Assembly (NCBI GenBank): GCA_021613535.1
Contig: CP075494.1
Location: 15,314,001-15,378,000 of the forward strand
Length of the DNA: 64,000 bases
Reading direction: 5' to 3'
Source: Adineta vaga
Lineage: Eukaryota > Rotifera
Part shown: piece after piece, positions 47,514-58,627 of the stretch
How the letters are laid out: every line of letters starts with the position of its first letter
Position numbering within the stretch: position 1 is the stretch's first letter
Notes under the pieces: generated by a model
Database searches by the model: none
What the model was told of the DNA's origin: nothing
The model's input: the letters and a program-made list of their open reading frames with translations, nothing else
Program-made: the position numbers and the translations under genes

Positions 47514-48224
47514 TTACTCTCTTGATTCTTCATCACCTTCTTCATCATCATCATCCTCAATAACATCTTTGGATTCATCATCATCACCACCGGCTTCTCC
47601 ATCACTTACACCTGAAAAACATATTCATAGAATGAAAGAAAAAAAACAACTAATTATTACCATCGCCACTTTCTCCTTCACTCACATCACCTTGTTCTTT
47701 AAAATCTAAATCATTAATTTAATTAACGTATTTTCTTCGTCAAAAACAAGTAAACAAACAAACCATCATCTTCATCAGAATTATCGTCATCATCATCTTC
47801 TTCAAAATCTTCTTCATCAGGATCACCTAAATAATAAAAACAAAACATGAAATTTCGACTTTTGATTTTTCCAATCGGATTTGCATACCACTAGCAGCAG
47901 CTGCATTCGTTGATGTCGCTTTTCCATTTCGTTTCGTTGATCCTTTGGTATGAACTTCAACACTATTGGAATCTTCTTCATTATAATCTTCCCGTGACTC
48001 ATCATCATCCTCATCATTACGTGATGATTTATTTTTTGTTGTTGAGGTTGCTGCTTTCACCGGGGTGGATTTTTTCTTCGAACTGGCTGTTGTTGTTTCA
48101 GCATCTCCATTCGATTCATCATCTTCATCATGCGTTCGCTAGAATTTTATAGATTAAGGACAAGTTCTATATTTATATCGAAATTTCTTACCTTTTTGCC
48201 TTTAGTTTCAGTTTCAGTCGACAT
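47514..48224 (-). CDS. Small, highly acidic, disordered protein
   Basis: Not recognised as a specific family. Exon 1 (48192-48224) encodes MSTETETKGKK; exon 2 (47889-48138) continues RTHDEDDESNGDAETTTASS, KKKSTPVKAATSTTKNKSSR and NDEDDDESREDYNEEDSNSV. Further small exons add DPDEEDFEEDDDDDNSDEDD, DFKEQGDVSEGESGDG and GVSDGEAGGDDDESKDVIED, finishing DEEGDEESRE and TAA. Five exons, about 170 residues, mixed Lys-rich and Asp/Glu-rich blocks with many Ser, no hydrophobic core. Such composition is typical of nuclear chaperone or chromatin-associated proteins, but that is inference from composition alone. Head-to-head with SF3A3 across ~540 bp. Confidence 0.75.
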
Positions 48225-48766
48225 TTTTATTCCTCTTTTCGAATAGTAAGAATCTATTGGACAGGAAGGAGAAGAAAAGAACGACGATTGATGATACTCG
48301 AAAATCTAATAAAAAAAAGGCAGACACGAAGAATAAAAACAATGCGGTTTCGAGGTTGTGCTTCTATCGTTATTTTCGTTCGAAAAGTAACTGAGTGTGT
48401 ATGGACGATTTGAGAAAGAACGATGAAATACGTCAAAACAAAGAATCACTCTTTTTCTTTGCATTCCATGCGATTTGATTGGTTCGACGGCATAGTAGAA
48501 TTTTCATTAGACGGCCTTCGCAATGATTTTTCGAAACATTCTTTCTTCATTTCATTTTCTAATCAAAGAATTTCATGATAATTAATACACTAAAATCGAT
48601 TAAGATTAACTACATTAAGTTTCACTTAAGCGACATCTATTGGTTGTTTTTCTTGAAATTATTCTTCATTGGTTCGAATCAGAAAATCAACCTATACCAT
48701 TGCATTCATTTGTTAGTAGTTATTACTTAAGATTTTTCAGATAATTCTTAATTGAAATCATCTGTC
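48225..48766. promoter_or_regulatory. Divergent intergenic region
   Basis: About 540 bp between the acidic-protein gene (-) and SF3A3 (+); likely bidirectional promoter. No element recognised with confidence. Confidence 0.4.
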
Positions 48767-50739
48767 ATGTCGATTGACTCCATTCTTGAACAACAACGTC
48801 GTTATCATGAAGAACGTGAACGATTAATGGATACAATGACAAAAGAAATGTTACGAAAAAAAGCCACAGTAAGTTAGTTGATATATTCCTCATAAATTGA
48901 TCAAACAACATCGAACTTTTCTTTTCAGCATCGTGAACAAATCAATTCTGAACATATGGTAAAATTATTACTTGATGTAAGTAAAAAGAAAATGTTTTTT
49001 TATTGAAAAATTTTCTTTATGAAAATTTTTTTTCAGCGTTATGCAGAAACATCCGCTCGTTTGAAAGAAAGTTATGATGATAAAGATGGGTAAGTTTGTT
49101 ATGAAAATAATGTTAAATATGATTTATCTTTTATTTGCATAGATCACGTAAGAAAGAAATCGAAGCTCTGTCTGGTCCAAATGAATTCACGGAATACTAT
49201 ACTCGATTGAAAAATATTCGTCAATATTATCCAAAGAATTCTTCGGAAGAGGTTTGTTAAAATATGAAAACTTGAAATTGAATGATTTTCATTTACTTTC
49301 AGATTGCTATTCCAATGTCAATCGAATATGAACAATTTATGAAACAATTACAAGAAACAGAAGATGGTGAACCGTTAGGTAAGATGAAAATTATTTCGAT
49401 AAAATCTTTCCTTATTTGAGAATTTTTGCTTTTAGCATTGGCAAATTTTACTGATGAAGAAGGTTATGGACGTTTTCTTGATTTACATCTTTGTTATGAA
49501 ACTTATTTAAATATCAAAGGATTAGAAAAATTAGATTATTTAACATATTTACAAAAATTCGATCGACTATTCGAAATTCCCAAAGATCGAAAAACTCATG
49601 AATATCGACAATATTTGTTCGAACATTTATTTCCTTATCTGTTAGATTTTCTTAAACGTTGTAAACCATTAATTAATATTGATAAAGATTTAACGCATAT
49701 TAGACAAGAATTTGAATTAAAATGGGATCAAGGAATCTTTCCTGGATGGCCAAAAGAAACTGGAGGAGCATTGACGAAAGGTGGTGCACCTTTAGATCTT
49801 AGTGGATTTTCATCATGGGAGGTAAGATCGAGTTGAAATATGAATTGAAACGAAAAACATAAACTTGTTCATGTAGGAATTGGCATCTGTTGGTCTTGAT
49901 CGATTGAAATCTGCTTTATCAGCATTGGGAATGAAATGTGGAGGGTAAAAGACATTTTCGTTCAATTTCTTTTCTAAAATTTGATTCTTTTTAGAACATT
50001 GGAAGAACGTGCGAAACGTTTATTTACAACAAAAGATAAATCAGTTGAAGATCTTGATCCATCATTGTTTATGAAAGATGCAAATAAAACCAAACGTGGA
50101 ATGAAAGATACACTTCGTCATAAAGAAATTGCTGGAATGGAAGCACAAATCTATCGTGTCGTTGATTTACTTAGTGAACAACGTGTTGCCACATTAGACA
50201 ACGTTCGTCGTAAACAAGCAAGAGCAGGTGAAACTCATTCCGATGAAGAAGATATCGGTGGTGGTGATGTATCCGATGATGATTCCGATACAGAAGAAAG
50301 TGGTATGATTTATAATCCAAAAAATTTACCAGTTGGTTGGGATGGAAAACCAATTCCTTATTGGCTTTATAAATTACATGGTCTCAACATGTATTTTAAT
50401 TGTGAAATCTGTGGTAATCATACATATCGTGGACCGAAAGCATTTCAACGACATTTTTCTGTAAGTTTCCTTTGATTTCTTCTTCTATCTATAGAACTGA
50501 TTCTTTTGATTTAGGAATGGCGACATGCTCATGGTATGCGTTGTTTAGGTATTCCAAATACGGCACATTTCGCGAATATCACATCGATTGAAGATGCATT
50601 AGGCTTATGGAATAAAATCAAAAGTAATAAAGACGATGAACGATGGAAACCTGAAACAGAAGAAGAATTTGAAGATTCAATGGGAAATGTTGTTAACAAA
50701 CGAACGTATGATGATCTTCGGAAACAAGGTCTTTTATAA
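48767..50739 (+). CDS. SF3A3: Splicing factor 3A subunit 3 (SF3a60, Prp9)
   Basis: Component of the SF3a complex of U2 snRNP, needed for pre-spliceosome assembly in the nucleus. Nine exons (48767-48868, 48929-48976, 49037-49089, 49143-49251, 49303-49378, 49436-49821, 49877-49944, 49995-50460, 50515-50739) total 1533 nt, 510 residues, close to the human 501. Near-diagnostic identity: [20 protein letters not shown] at the start, [59 protein letters not shown], and the C-terminal matrin-type zinc finger [60 protein letters not shown]. Ends DLRKQGLL. No oddities. Confidence 0.98.
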
Positions 50740-50862
50740 AAAGAAAAAGAACAATATTTGAAAATTTCCTTTGTCCTTTGTTATTGTGTATATTTAAAAC
50801 ACGAAAAATAGAAAAAAATTTATGTGTTATGTGTCAATCAAATTGTCTTATACAAAGAATAT

Positions 50863-51960
50863 TTATTCTTTTTGTTGATTTTTTTGAACGGTCGAAGAAT
50901 TTTTAATTGATCGAATTTCGGCTTTTGCATAAGAGATTGAACGTTCATTAGACGTATGACTAATAGATTTAGTTCCAACAGTTGCATTTGTGATGATATT
51001 TGTTGCTGTTTTGATTTCACTACCTAACTGGTGAACTTTATCTTCGGTGGATAATTTTTGAATTTGTGAAACAAGAGAACCCATTCTTGTTGATGCTTGT
51101 TGTTGTTCTTCATGAAGAATTTTCGTTTTAATTACATTCGCTTGATCATTAACTGTCATGATTTTCAAATGAGATTCTTCAAGAATTTCTTCCCGATAAT
51201 TTTCTAATTGTTTCTGTAAATCAGCTAATTCCTTCGCTTTCATTTCATCTAATTGAGTTATGTAATTTTGTAATAAATTTTGATAAATTTCATTTTGTTC
51301 CGATTGTCGTTCTTTTGCATAGGTTAATAAACGTTGTTGTTTTTCTTGAGTTTCATTTAGAATATGAAAAAGAACATTTTCCGTTTCAGTCGATATTCGA
51401 CTTGTTCGACGTTTTGTTATATCATCTAATTGATTGTGAATTTGATTTAAATTGCTAATTAATTCTGTTATTTTATCGGAAGACGATAAATTTATCGAGG
51501 AATGTGTTTCACTATCAATTGTAGATTCAACACGAGCAGAATCGAATGTTATCGCACTTTTCTTACTCGATGTTTTGTTCAATGTTTCATTTTGATGATG
51601 TTCGAGTTTCGTAGATGATGATTTAGATTTTGATTGAAAAGTTGATGATAACTATGAAATACAGACGATGAGAATTACTCGAATTTCAATTTGTTTTTAT
51701 TTTTCTTCATTTACCTGAGCATCTTGATCCCATATTTGTGAATAATCTTCAACATTGGTTTCGATTTCGAATATATCATCATGTAACGAAATTGGCCGTC
51801 GTTTGGGTAATTGTGGTGTACGGACGAACAATGGATCATGTGATTTGGATGGAATTGATGATGATCGTCGTCGTACAGATGGAATTTCTGTTTGTATGGG
51901 TGAAGTTTGATTAGCTCGATGAATTCTCTTTGTTTTCGAACAACTTGAACTTGAACCCAT
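50863..51960 (-). CDS. Unknown coiled-coil protein with N-terminal myristoylation motif
   Basis: Family not recognised. Exon 1 (51715-51960) starts MGSSSSCSKTKRIHRANQTS: Gly2 with Ser at position 6 and an adjacent Cys fits N-myristoylation plus palmitoylation, so membrane attachment is likely. It continues PQLPKRRPISLHDDIFEIET. Exon 2 (50863-51651) begins LSSTFQSKSKSSSTKLEHHQ and is mainly alpha-helical with long heptad-like stretches (ITELISNLNQIHNQLDDITK, QEKQQRLLTYAKERQSEQNE, LADLQKQLENYREEILEESH). Total 344 residues, phase consistent. Convergent with SF3A3, only ~120 bp between the stop codons. Confidence 0.75.
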
Positions 51961-52324
51961 GAGATAATATCGTTATACCAACGACTCTACAAGAAACATT
52001 TTGATGTTATATAAAAATTTCTTCTTACGGAAGCATAAGAATCGTACATTCATTTTTTCCCATTTTGTAAAAAGAGAAAAAAAAAGGTGAAAGCTTTTAT
52101 AACTGTTCCTGTTGATTGAATAATATAACCTTAGTACATATTATTACATGATTGATTCACAGAGGAAATGAATACAACCTTCAAAACTAATGTTTTCCTC
52201 TAAGAAATTAATCTTACATGAAATTCTCATGGCGCATAAAATTCAATTTTTTCCCTTTTGAAAAAAAAACTTGAAATTTGCTAAATTTTGTGTTTTTTTC
52301 TTTTAATCGATCATGTCTTTCTAA
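51961..52324. promoter_or_regulatory. Divergent intergenic region
   Basis: About 360 bp between the myristoylated coiled-coil gene (-) and the BTB gene (+). AT-rich, no element identified. Confidence 0.35.
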
Positions 52325-53478
52325 ATGTCTTCTCCTCGCTCTACACCATTGATACTTGTTCGTCCGTTTCGTGTTCGTCTATCAATATTAGATCTTCGAA
52401 CAAGTCAATCATCAAATACAAATGAAACATCAATAATTAATCTTCCATCACATCGATCGAATCCAACAAATCCTCTTACACTTAAATTGAATGAATTTCT
52501 TCTTGAACAGAATCAATCATCAACGAATTCTAATCGAGATATTCATGATCGAGATATAATTCAACGATTTCTTCAAGCTAATAATGAACTTGAAGCACGA
52601 AAAATCTTATCACAAATGTGGAAAGAATCACGTTTTTGTGATTTAATGCTTGTTGTTGATGGAAGTGAATATCTTGCACATCGAATTGTTTTAGGTAATG
52701 GACAAAATATTTTCCATACGGAAAATCTTTCTTAAACAAATCTTCTTTTACAGCGGCATTTAGTCCAAAATATCGGTAGATTATTTTTCAACAAAAATCT
52801 TCTTGAAATTCTTCTCTTAGAAATTTTTTTCGTGAACGTCGAACCGATTTTGTTACACGAACTCATCTTCGACAAACATCACATAAAGGTCTTCAATTAG
52901 TTTTGAATTTTCTCTATACTGGTACAAAAATTTTCTTTTCCGACTATCAGATTCAACAATAAAATCTTATTCTAGGTGAATTAACATTAACATTTCGAAA
53001 TATAAATGACGTTTTAATTTGTGCGAAAGAACTTGATATTGGAAAAATATTCGAAATATCTGAAGAATTTTTGTCAACCTTTGAAAAACGTCATGTTTTT
53101 CGTGTTTTGGAATTATCACGACGTTACGGAATGAAAAGAGCTTTTTATCAATCGCATTATTATCTCTCCAAGAATTTTAATCAATGTATTACCATGAAAA
53201 CATTTCTTCAATTACCATATACAACAATTGGAAATATTCTAGCCGATGAAACAATTCAAAATCGAGATGAAACCATTGTTTTAAGTCGAATTTTAAATTG
53301 GATAACAGCAAATCATGTAGAAAATAATCAAATTATTATGCATTTATTTAAAAAAATTCGTTGGAATAAATTAGATTATGAACAACAAAGAGAATGGTTA
53401 ACTGCAAGTCATGAATTAGCAGAAAATACCAAATTAACATTGTTTATCAAAGAACAAATGATGTATGTATCCGTTTAG
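52325..53478 (+). CDS. BTB-BACK domain protein
   Basis: Likely adaptor of a Cullin-3 ubiquitin ligase. Four exons: 52325-52694, 52754-52775 (a 22-nt microexon), 52821-52921, 52976-53478; total 996 nt, 331 residues. The BTB domain reads SRFCDLMLVVDGSEYLAHRI, then AAFSPKYRNFFRER across three exons, then GLQLVLNFLYTGELTLTFRN and VLICAKELDI. A BACK-like helical region follows (VLELSRRYGMKRAFYQSHYY, RDETIVLSRILNWITANHVE). No Kelch repeats. The stop at 53476-53478 (MMYVSV) sits on a possible GTATGT donor, and 53630-53740 contains an open basic Ser-rich stretch (KRRSSSTSKAIEQQKLSLHS), so an alternative 3' exon is possible but I could not splice it in frame. Confidence 0.8.
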
Positions 53479-53881
53479 ATACTGAATTTTTGTATAATGT
53501 CAAGTGTCAATGAGAGTCGTTTAAAAGTGAAATCTTGATTTCGGTGGATTCAGATGATCCATCCCTGAAAACATTTCATAAAAAACCAAAATCACGAAAA
53601 TTGGTTTGTATGATTATAGTCTTGCTTATGATAAATGCAAACGTCGTTCAAGTTCTACATCGAAAGCAATTGAACAACAAAAATTAAGTTTGCATAGTTC
53701 TGTTAATCGTTCAACAACTCGTGATCGACATCATTCTTAACATAAATTGACTAAATTTTTCATTTCAATCGTTATGTTTAATTTATTTATAAAAAAAAAG
53801 AAGGAAGTTTTTCGTTTTCATAAATTTTAATCTGAATATGAATAGACACAAAAATAAATATACGTAAAGAAGATTTGTGAT
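53479..53881. other. Convergent intergenic region
   Basis: Lies between the BTB gene and LRRFIP 3' ends; contains the possible extra BTB-gene exon described above. Confidence 0.35.
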
Positions 53882-55633
53882 TTAATTCCACTCATCTTTT
53901 GGTGAATTCGATTGCACATCATTGGAATTTGTTGGTAATAATGGTGAATGAGATCTCGAAAGAACAAGAGGCTCATCGGAATTACCCAGAAGATTTTTCT
54001 TTCGTGATGTACGTAATCGTTCATTTTCACGTTGTAAAACATCACTTCGTGTACGTTCTTTTTCTAATTCATCACGAGCATTACGAAGCTAGAAAATAAA
54101 AATCCTTGTTTTACAAGCTGGACAAATTTCAAAGAAGAGAAAATGATTTACTTCACGTTGTAATCCTCTTCGTTCTTGTTTTAGTTCATTTTCTACACGT
54201 TCACCATCATCTAATTGTTGTTTATATCGTCCAAGTTGAGCTTCATAACGTTTATTCTATGAAAAGATTTTCTTTTCTCTTCTACAAATACAATTTGCTC
54301 TTTTACCTCTTGTTGTAGTGATCCATTATCAGTATCTAATCGTTGTAATCGATTCTTTAACGTAATGATTTCTTTTGTTAATTGTTCTACAAAATAAACA
54401 AAACTTATTTGTTGAATTTCGAATATTTTCATTACTTTGTTGTTCGGAATCACAAACATTTTGATTATGTAATTCATTTGAATCGATTCGAAATTCATTA
54501 AATCTTTTCAAACGAATTTTTTCTTCATCTAATTCGGATCGTAATCGAATCAATTCATCGTATTCATCACGTTTTTCATTTAATATTCGTTCTAATTTTT
54601 GATCAATCGAACCATTAGCAAATGAATTCAGTAATAATAATGTTTTACGAGATTTAATTTCCGTTGGTAAAACCGATGAAAATCTTTGTTCTTCACATTC
54701 CTAAGAAAAATATTCTATCAAATGAACAATTCTTCGATCTTACTTCAATTAATCGTTCACATCTCATTAACATTTCTTTCATTTCATTGGAATCTTGTTT
54801 AAAATCGGACAATGTTCGTTTTTGTACATCCAATTCCTAAATAAAACAAATGAATTATCCAATTAAAGATGAAAAAAATTCTTACTCGACATTTTTCTTT
54901 TAATTGTCTTTTACTTTGATTTAATATTTCACCATATTCTTCTAATTGATCTTTATACAAATCCACTTGATAATATAACGCTTGTTTTTCATTAAATATA
55001 CTCGAATTACTTATCATTAATGACTTATATCTTGATTCAAGCTCACTCAATAAACGCTAGAAGAAAAAATAATTGAAAAATTATTATAAAAAGCAAATGA
55101 AGCAAACCCGTAAATCACGTTGTTCGATTGTACGAAGATCAATATCTCCATTAAGGAACTTTTGAAGTAACAATGAATTCGCATTTGTACTTAGGGTACC
55201 GATCGTTCCCGACTAAATAAAAAGTTTTCTTTCGAAGGATAAAAGAAACGAGATTTTACTTTAATTGAACCCATCGGTGTTGAGGGTGAATGAGAAGTTG
55301 TTGGTGAATCTTCATCATTATCCTAAATGTATATGTAAGATGAGAAATTTACGAGAGAAGAAAGTTACATCAGGTGCATTTCTTTCTAATTCTTTATGCC
55401 GATATTGACGTGCGGCGCGATTTTGTTCACGCTGATTATGAAGACGAAGTTCAGCCTTGAAAAAAAGAAAATTTTGACGATATTTTTCCAACTCATTTCA
55501 AAAATTATACTTCTTTTGCAATTGCATCCAGAGCATCTTCTTCAGCAAATGATGTATTATTTTGATCGTATGATTGAGGAGATCCTGTAATTGTTGTTGA
55601 TTCTCGATATCGACTCACTGTTGAAGAACTCAT
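53882..55633 (-). CDS. LRRFIP: LRRFIP-type coiled-coil protein (Flightless-interacting)
   Basis: Long coiled-coil protein of the LRRFIP1/2 family, which binds the LRR of Flightless-I and works in actin and signalling contexts. About 10 exons. The N-terminus MSSSTVSRYRESTTITGSPQ leads to AEEDALDAIAKEAELRLHNQ, then QNRAARQYRHKELERN: this matches the family signature AEDEAL.NIA.EAE.RL.AKR.AR.E.R..R..ELER. A second signature is ELESRYKSLMISNSSIFNEK, QALYYQVDLYKDQLEEYGEI, resembling the family's ESKYRKAMVSNAQLDNEK region. Downstream helices include TKEIITLKNRLQRLDTDNGS and ELEKERTRSDVLQRENERLR. Ends SNSPKDEWN. Intact as far as followed. Confidence 0.8.
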
Positions 55634-56034
55634 TACATTCCTTTTATGTTCTAAAGAAAAAACAAACGAGAGTTTTATCAGATTCTCTTTCTATGTAATA
55701 GTAACAGAATGATAAGAGAAGTAAAATGAATTCGAAATTAGATTTCATCGTCACTTAATTGGAGATCGATTACACTATTCTTACGAATTGAAAAACTATT
55801 CGATTTCTTCTCGACAATGCTATCGATACTTTGAAATTACTATACAAAGAAAAAAATCGGTCAATTTATTAGATGATATTTATCGTTGAATAGATGTCAT
55901 CAGTTGTTTGCCATCTAAACGATGTACTTTAGAATAGTTGGTATTATCATTCTTGAAGTAGCATCGTTTCCTTTTCGTTCGCACTATATGAAAGATTGAT
56001 TCTTTTTTATACAAAGGTTGCACTCCTTTAATCA
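55634..56034. other. Intergenic
   Basis: Upstream of LRRFIP; no gene recognised. Confidence 0.35.
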
Positions 56035-56280
56035 TTCTCTGATATTTAATGATTGTGAATATTCTCTTTTCGTACACAATACATTTTTCGATGATTACAA
56101 TGCTTTGCTTTATAATTCTATTGTTTCTATTACCGATATCGTGGACGTATATTCCACCGAAAATCACTGTTCGTAGATTATCAGATCAACCAATCATCTC
56201 TTTTATACAGCACTCTATTGGCTTTCTTCACATGACTGGAGTGCCCATGCTGCTGCATTAGCGGTTAATAATAGTTACAA
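56035..56280 (+). pseudogene. Truncated copy of the GH130 gene with two internal deletions
   Basis: Starts CTCTGATATTTAATGATTGTG and is nearly identical to 58615-58785 of the intact gene through SDQPIIS. It then jumps at a shared ATCTCTTTT to the segment encoding YTAVYWTSSHEWSAHAA, and jumps again at a shared GCATTAGC to the segment encoding ALAVNN. Similarity ends about 56270. The second jump and small indels destroy the frame. About 300 bp and about 150 bp of the parent are missing at the two junctions. Confidence 0.85.
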
Positions 56281-56541
56281 ATCAGTTAAGGCTCGAGTCT
56301 TTCGAGCCTAGCACTTCCACCGCTCATGCAAAACATATGATTTATAATTTCATCTATTCGTAGATAAACAAACAAAATAGAGATGTCTAATACTCGCTAT
56401 ATCAAACGTCCTCAAGTAAAATTGCGAATGTTTTCCGATGAATGCAACTTCCATAACTGTATAGCTTAATCAAAACTAATGGTAAATCAATCATTCTATA
56501 ATCCTAACATATAACTAACAAAATAAGAATCTGACTACAAT
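56281..56541. other. Intergenic
   Basis: No feature seen between the GH130 copy and the hAT terminus. Confidence 0.3.
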
Positions 56542-57283
56542 CAGTGTTTTATCTAGTGGGCGGCATGGGTGGGCGCCGCCTACCCTAAAATATAAAGTTC
56601 ATAAATACAAAAATTGATATTTTCTCCGTTGTCTTATTCACGATGGTTTGATCGATACTCATATCAATCAGTGATATGTAGGTTATCTTTTCCCAACAAG
56701 AGACATGTATCCACAGTTATCATTAGCTGATGAAATATTTTTTATGTGCACCAATTAGTAAAGCAACAGTGGAACGTGATTTCAGTACCCTGGAAAAAAG
56801 GTTCTGCAGAAGACCAAAAGCTTCCAGTTGATTCAAAAGTTCCAAAAAACCAAACATCAAATTAACCAGAGCCTTTTTTGTGGGTTCGAGAGAGCTCCTT
56901 TTTTTTCAGAATACAATGAACAAAATATTAGCTGATTTACGTAATCGTTTAAGAACAGAACATTTGGAACAATTAATGAAAATATCAATTGAAGGACTAT
57001 CTAATTTAGATGATGATATCAAAGATTTAATTACTGATAGCTGAAAAAATAAAAAAGTTAGAAGAATTTCAGTTTAACTTGCATCTTCTTTCATTGAAGA
57101 TGTTTTGTTCTTTTTTAATATTTTTCGGATTGTATCTTTAATAGGAGAAAAATTGTAATTATGTTGGAAAAAAATAAATGAAGTTTTGTTGTAATTTATT
57201 ATAGAACAAAACATTTTTTAGATAATAGCCCATCCTAAAACACCAGCCGCCCACGCGAAGAATGAAACCTAGATAAAACACTG
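56542..57283 (+). mobile_element. hAT transposon relic with terminal inverted repeats
   Basis: CAGTGTTTTATCTAG at 56542 is matched inverted by CTAGATAAAACACTG ending at 57283; subterminal GGGCGGC/GCCGCCC blocks also pair. Inside, the plus strand encodes the end of a hAT transposase dimerisation region: YPQLSLADEIFF, ISKATVERDFSTL, and after an insertion NKILADLRNRLRTEHLEQLM, KISIEGLSNLDDDIKDL then a stop. The 5' part of the transposase is missing and the frame near MC(A)PIS is shifted, so it is dead. No clear 8-bp target duplication remains (ACTACAAT left, CATATATT right). Confidence 0.8.
56793..56909. repeat. 117-bp insertion inside the hAT relic (GGTTCTG repeat family)
   Basis: Sits exactly between codons for FSTL and NTMNKIL of the hAT transposase. 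It begins GAAAAAAGGTTCTGC and ends GGGTTCGAGAGAGCTCCTTTTTTTTC; the ends are roughly inverted (GAAAAAAGG against CCTTTTTTTTC). The TTTTTGTGGGTTC and CTCCTTTTTT words are shared with 9529-9600, so this looks like a nested short element. Confidence 0.6.
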
Positions 57284-57358
57284 CATATATTAAAATATGT
57301 TTCTGTAAGTTATTCTTTTTTTAATTTACTATATTTTTCTTAATACTCTTTATTTAGG

Positions 57359-57870
57359 TAAAAACCAGCAAATTATTACAAGAAAATAGTATGATATTTA
57401 GTCAAATGGATATAATTAAAAAAGCAAATGATGAATTGATCGAACAAAAGAAAGTTCAACGAGTACAGAATTGAATAAAAAAATTCAAGAGTTTGAAGAA
57501 CAAGAATTAAGAAGAATAGAAAAGGGAAAACATCAAGAATGGCAAATCTCGATTTATGATTTATTTTCGATACCCAGAGAATGTTTACTTGAAGAATTGA
57601 AGCGAAATAACCTTTCAGAAGATCAAATGAATATCTTTTCAAAATTAAAAATTGGTGTAACTAAATTATCATCTTAACGGGAAAAAATCTGCAAAGGAAG
57701 TTTTTCATCTGAATAGTGATCTTAGAAAACACGCCGTTGAATATAAAAATTATAATTTAAAAGAATTTTTGGAAAAATTAAATATGCATCCTCCTAATGA
57801 AGAAGAGCAGGTACTATTACAAACGATTTTAATTAAGATTTGTCAAATACTAAAGGAAGAAGATTTATAG
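57359..57870 (+). pseudogene. Degenerate helical open frames, unrecognised
   Basis: Coding-like blocks follow a possible TTTAG acceptor at ~57358: VKTSKLLQENSMIFSQMDII, then in another frame LNKKIQEFEEQELRRIEKGK, QEWQISIYDLFSIPRECLLE, ELKRNNLSEDQMNIFSKLKI, a stop at ~57677, then FLEKLNMHPPNEEEQVLLQT ending EEDL. Charged, helical, Leu/Glu/Lys-rich. Frame changes without usable splice sites suggest a decayed gene. Family not recognised; not obviously part of the hAT. Confidence 0.4.
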
Positions 57871-58627
57871 TACACAAGATACATCAGCTACAGTTACGAG
57901 AATATTTTATTATATGAAAAAAGAATCTTGATGTTAATAATTTTAGTTGATTACAAGTAATGAATTAAGTATTCATTTTTGTTTAATCCGCTCGTTTTAT
58001 AAGTCAAAAACGAATACAATATCTTCCTTTAATTTCATGCAAGTTAAATTTGAAATTATATGAATCGTTTCCGGCTAATACAAAGTATACATATATATTC
58101 TCGTACAGAATTTCAGGGTTGATTGTTCGACTCAGCAAATATAACATGAGGATTGATAATCACATAGTTATTAACGTTTCCTCTTTGTATGTTTAAATTA
58201 TTTATGCGAGAGAAATCGATATTGTTGTTTTTTATTTTAAAGCGAAATATAACAAAGATTTCTCAACAAAACAAATTCAGTATTTTTATTTTCTAAAGAA
58301 AAGAAAAAGTGAATTGTCAAACTGATACTTTGTTGAATTTAGTTGCCTATCATTTTCAATTTGTAAAACCTTTTTAGCATAAAGTGGCAAATGTCAGATA
58401 TTACATATCTATTGTTGCTTTTCTTCTAGATTACGAGGTGGGATGGAAAGGGCGAAGGTATAAATGTTGGTGGTGAAAAAGAACACATTCTCATCCATAC
58501 CCATACCCATATCCTGCAAGAGAACATAGATTGCACTCATTTGTAATGCAAATTATTCAGTTTTTTAATCTTGCTTTGGACAAGTATATACAAATGCTGG
58601 ATTCTTCTAATAATCCTCTGATATTTA
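57871..58627. promoter_or_regulatory. Upstream region of GH130 gene
   Basis: AT-rich with no gene. A CCATACCCATACCCATATCC stretch lies near 58495. Presumed promoter of the GH130 gene. Confidence 0.3.

Noticed and set aside
56534-57291. 8-bp target-site duplication for the hAT relic
   Set aside because: Flanks ACTACAAT and CATATATT do not match; the duplication is absent or decayed.
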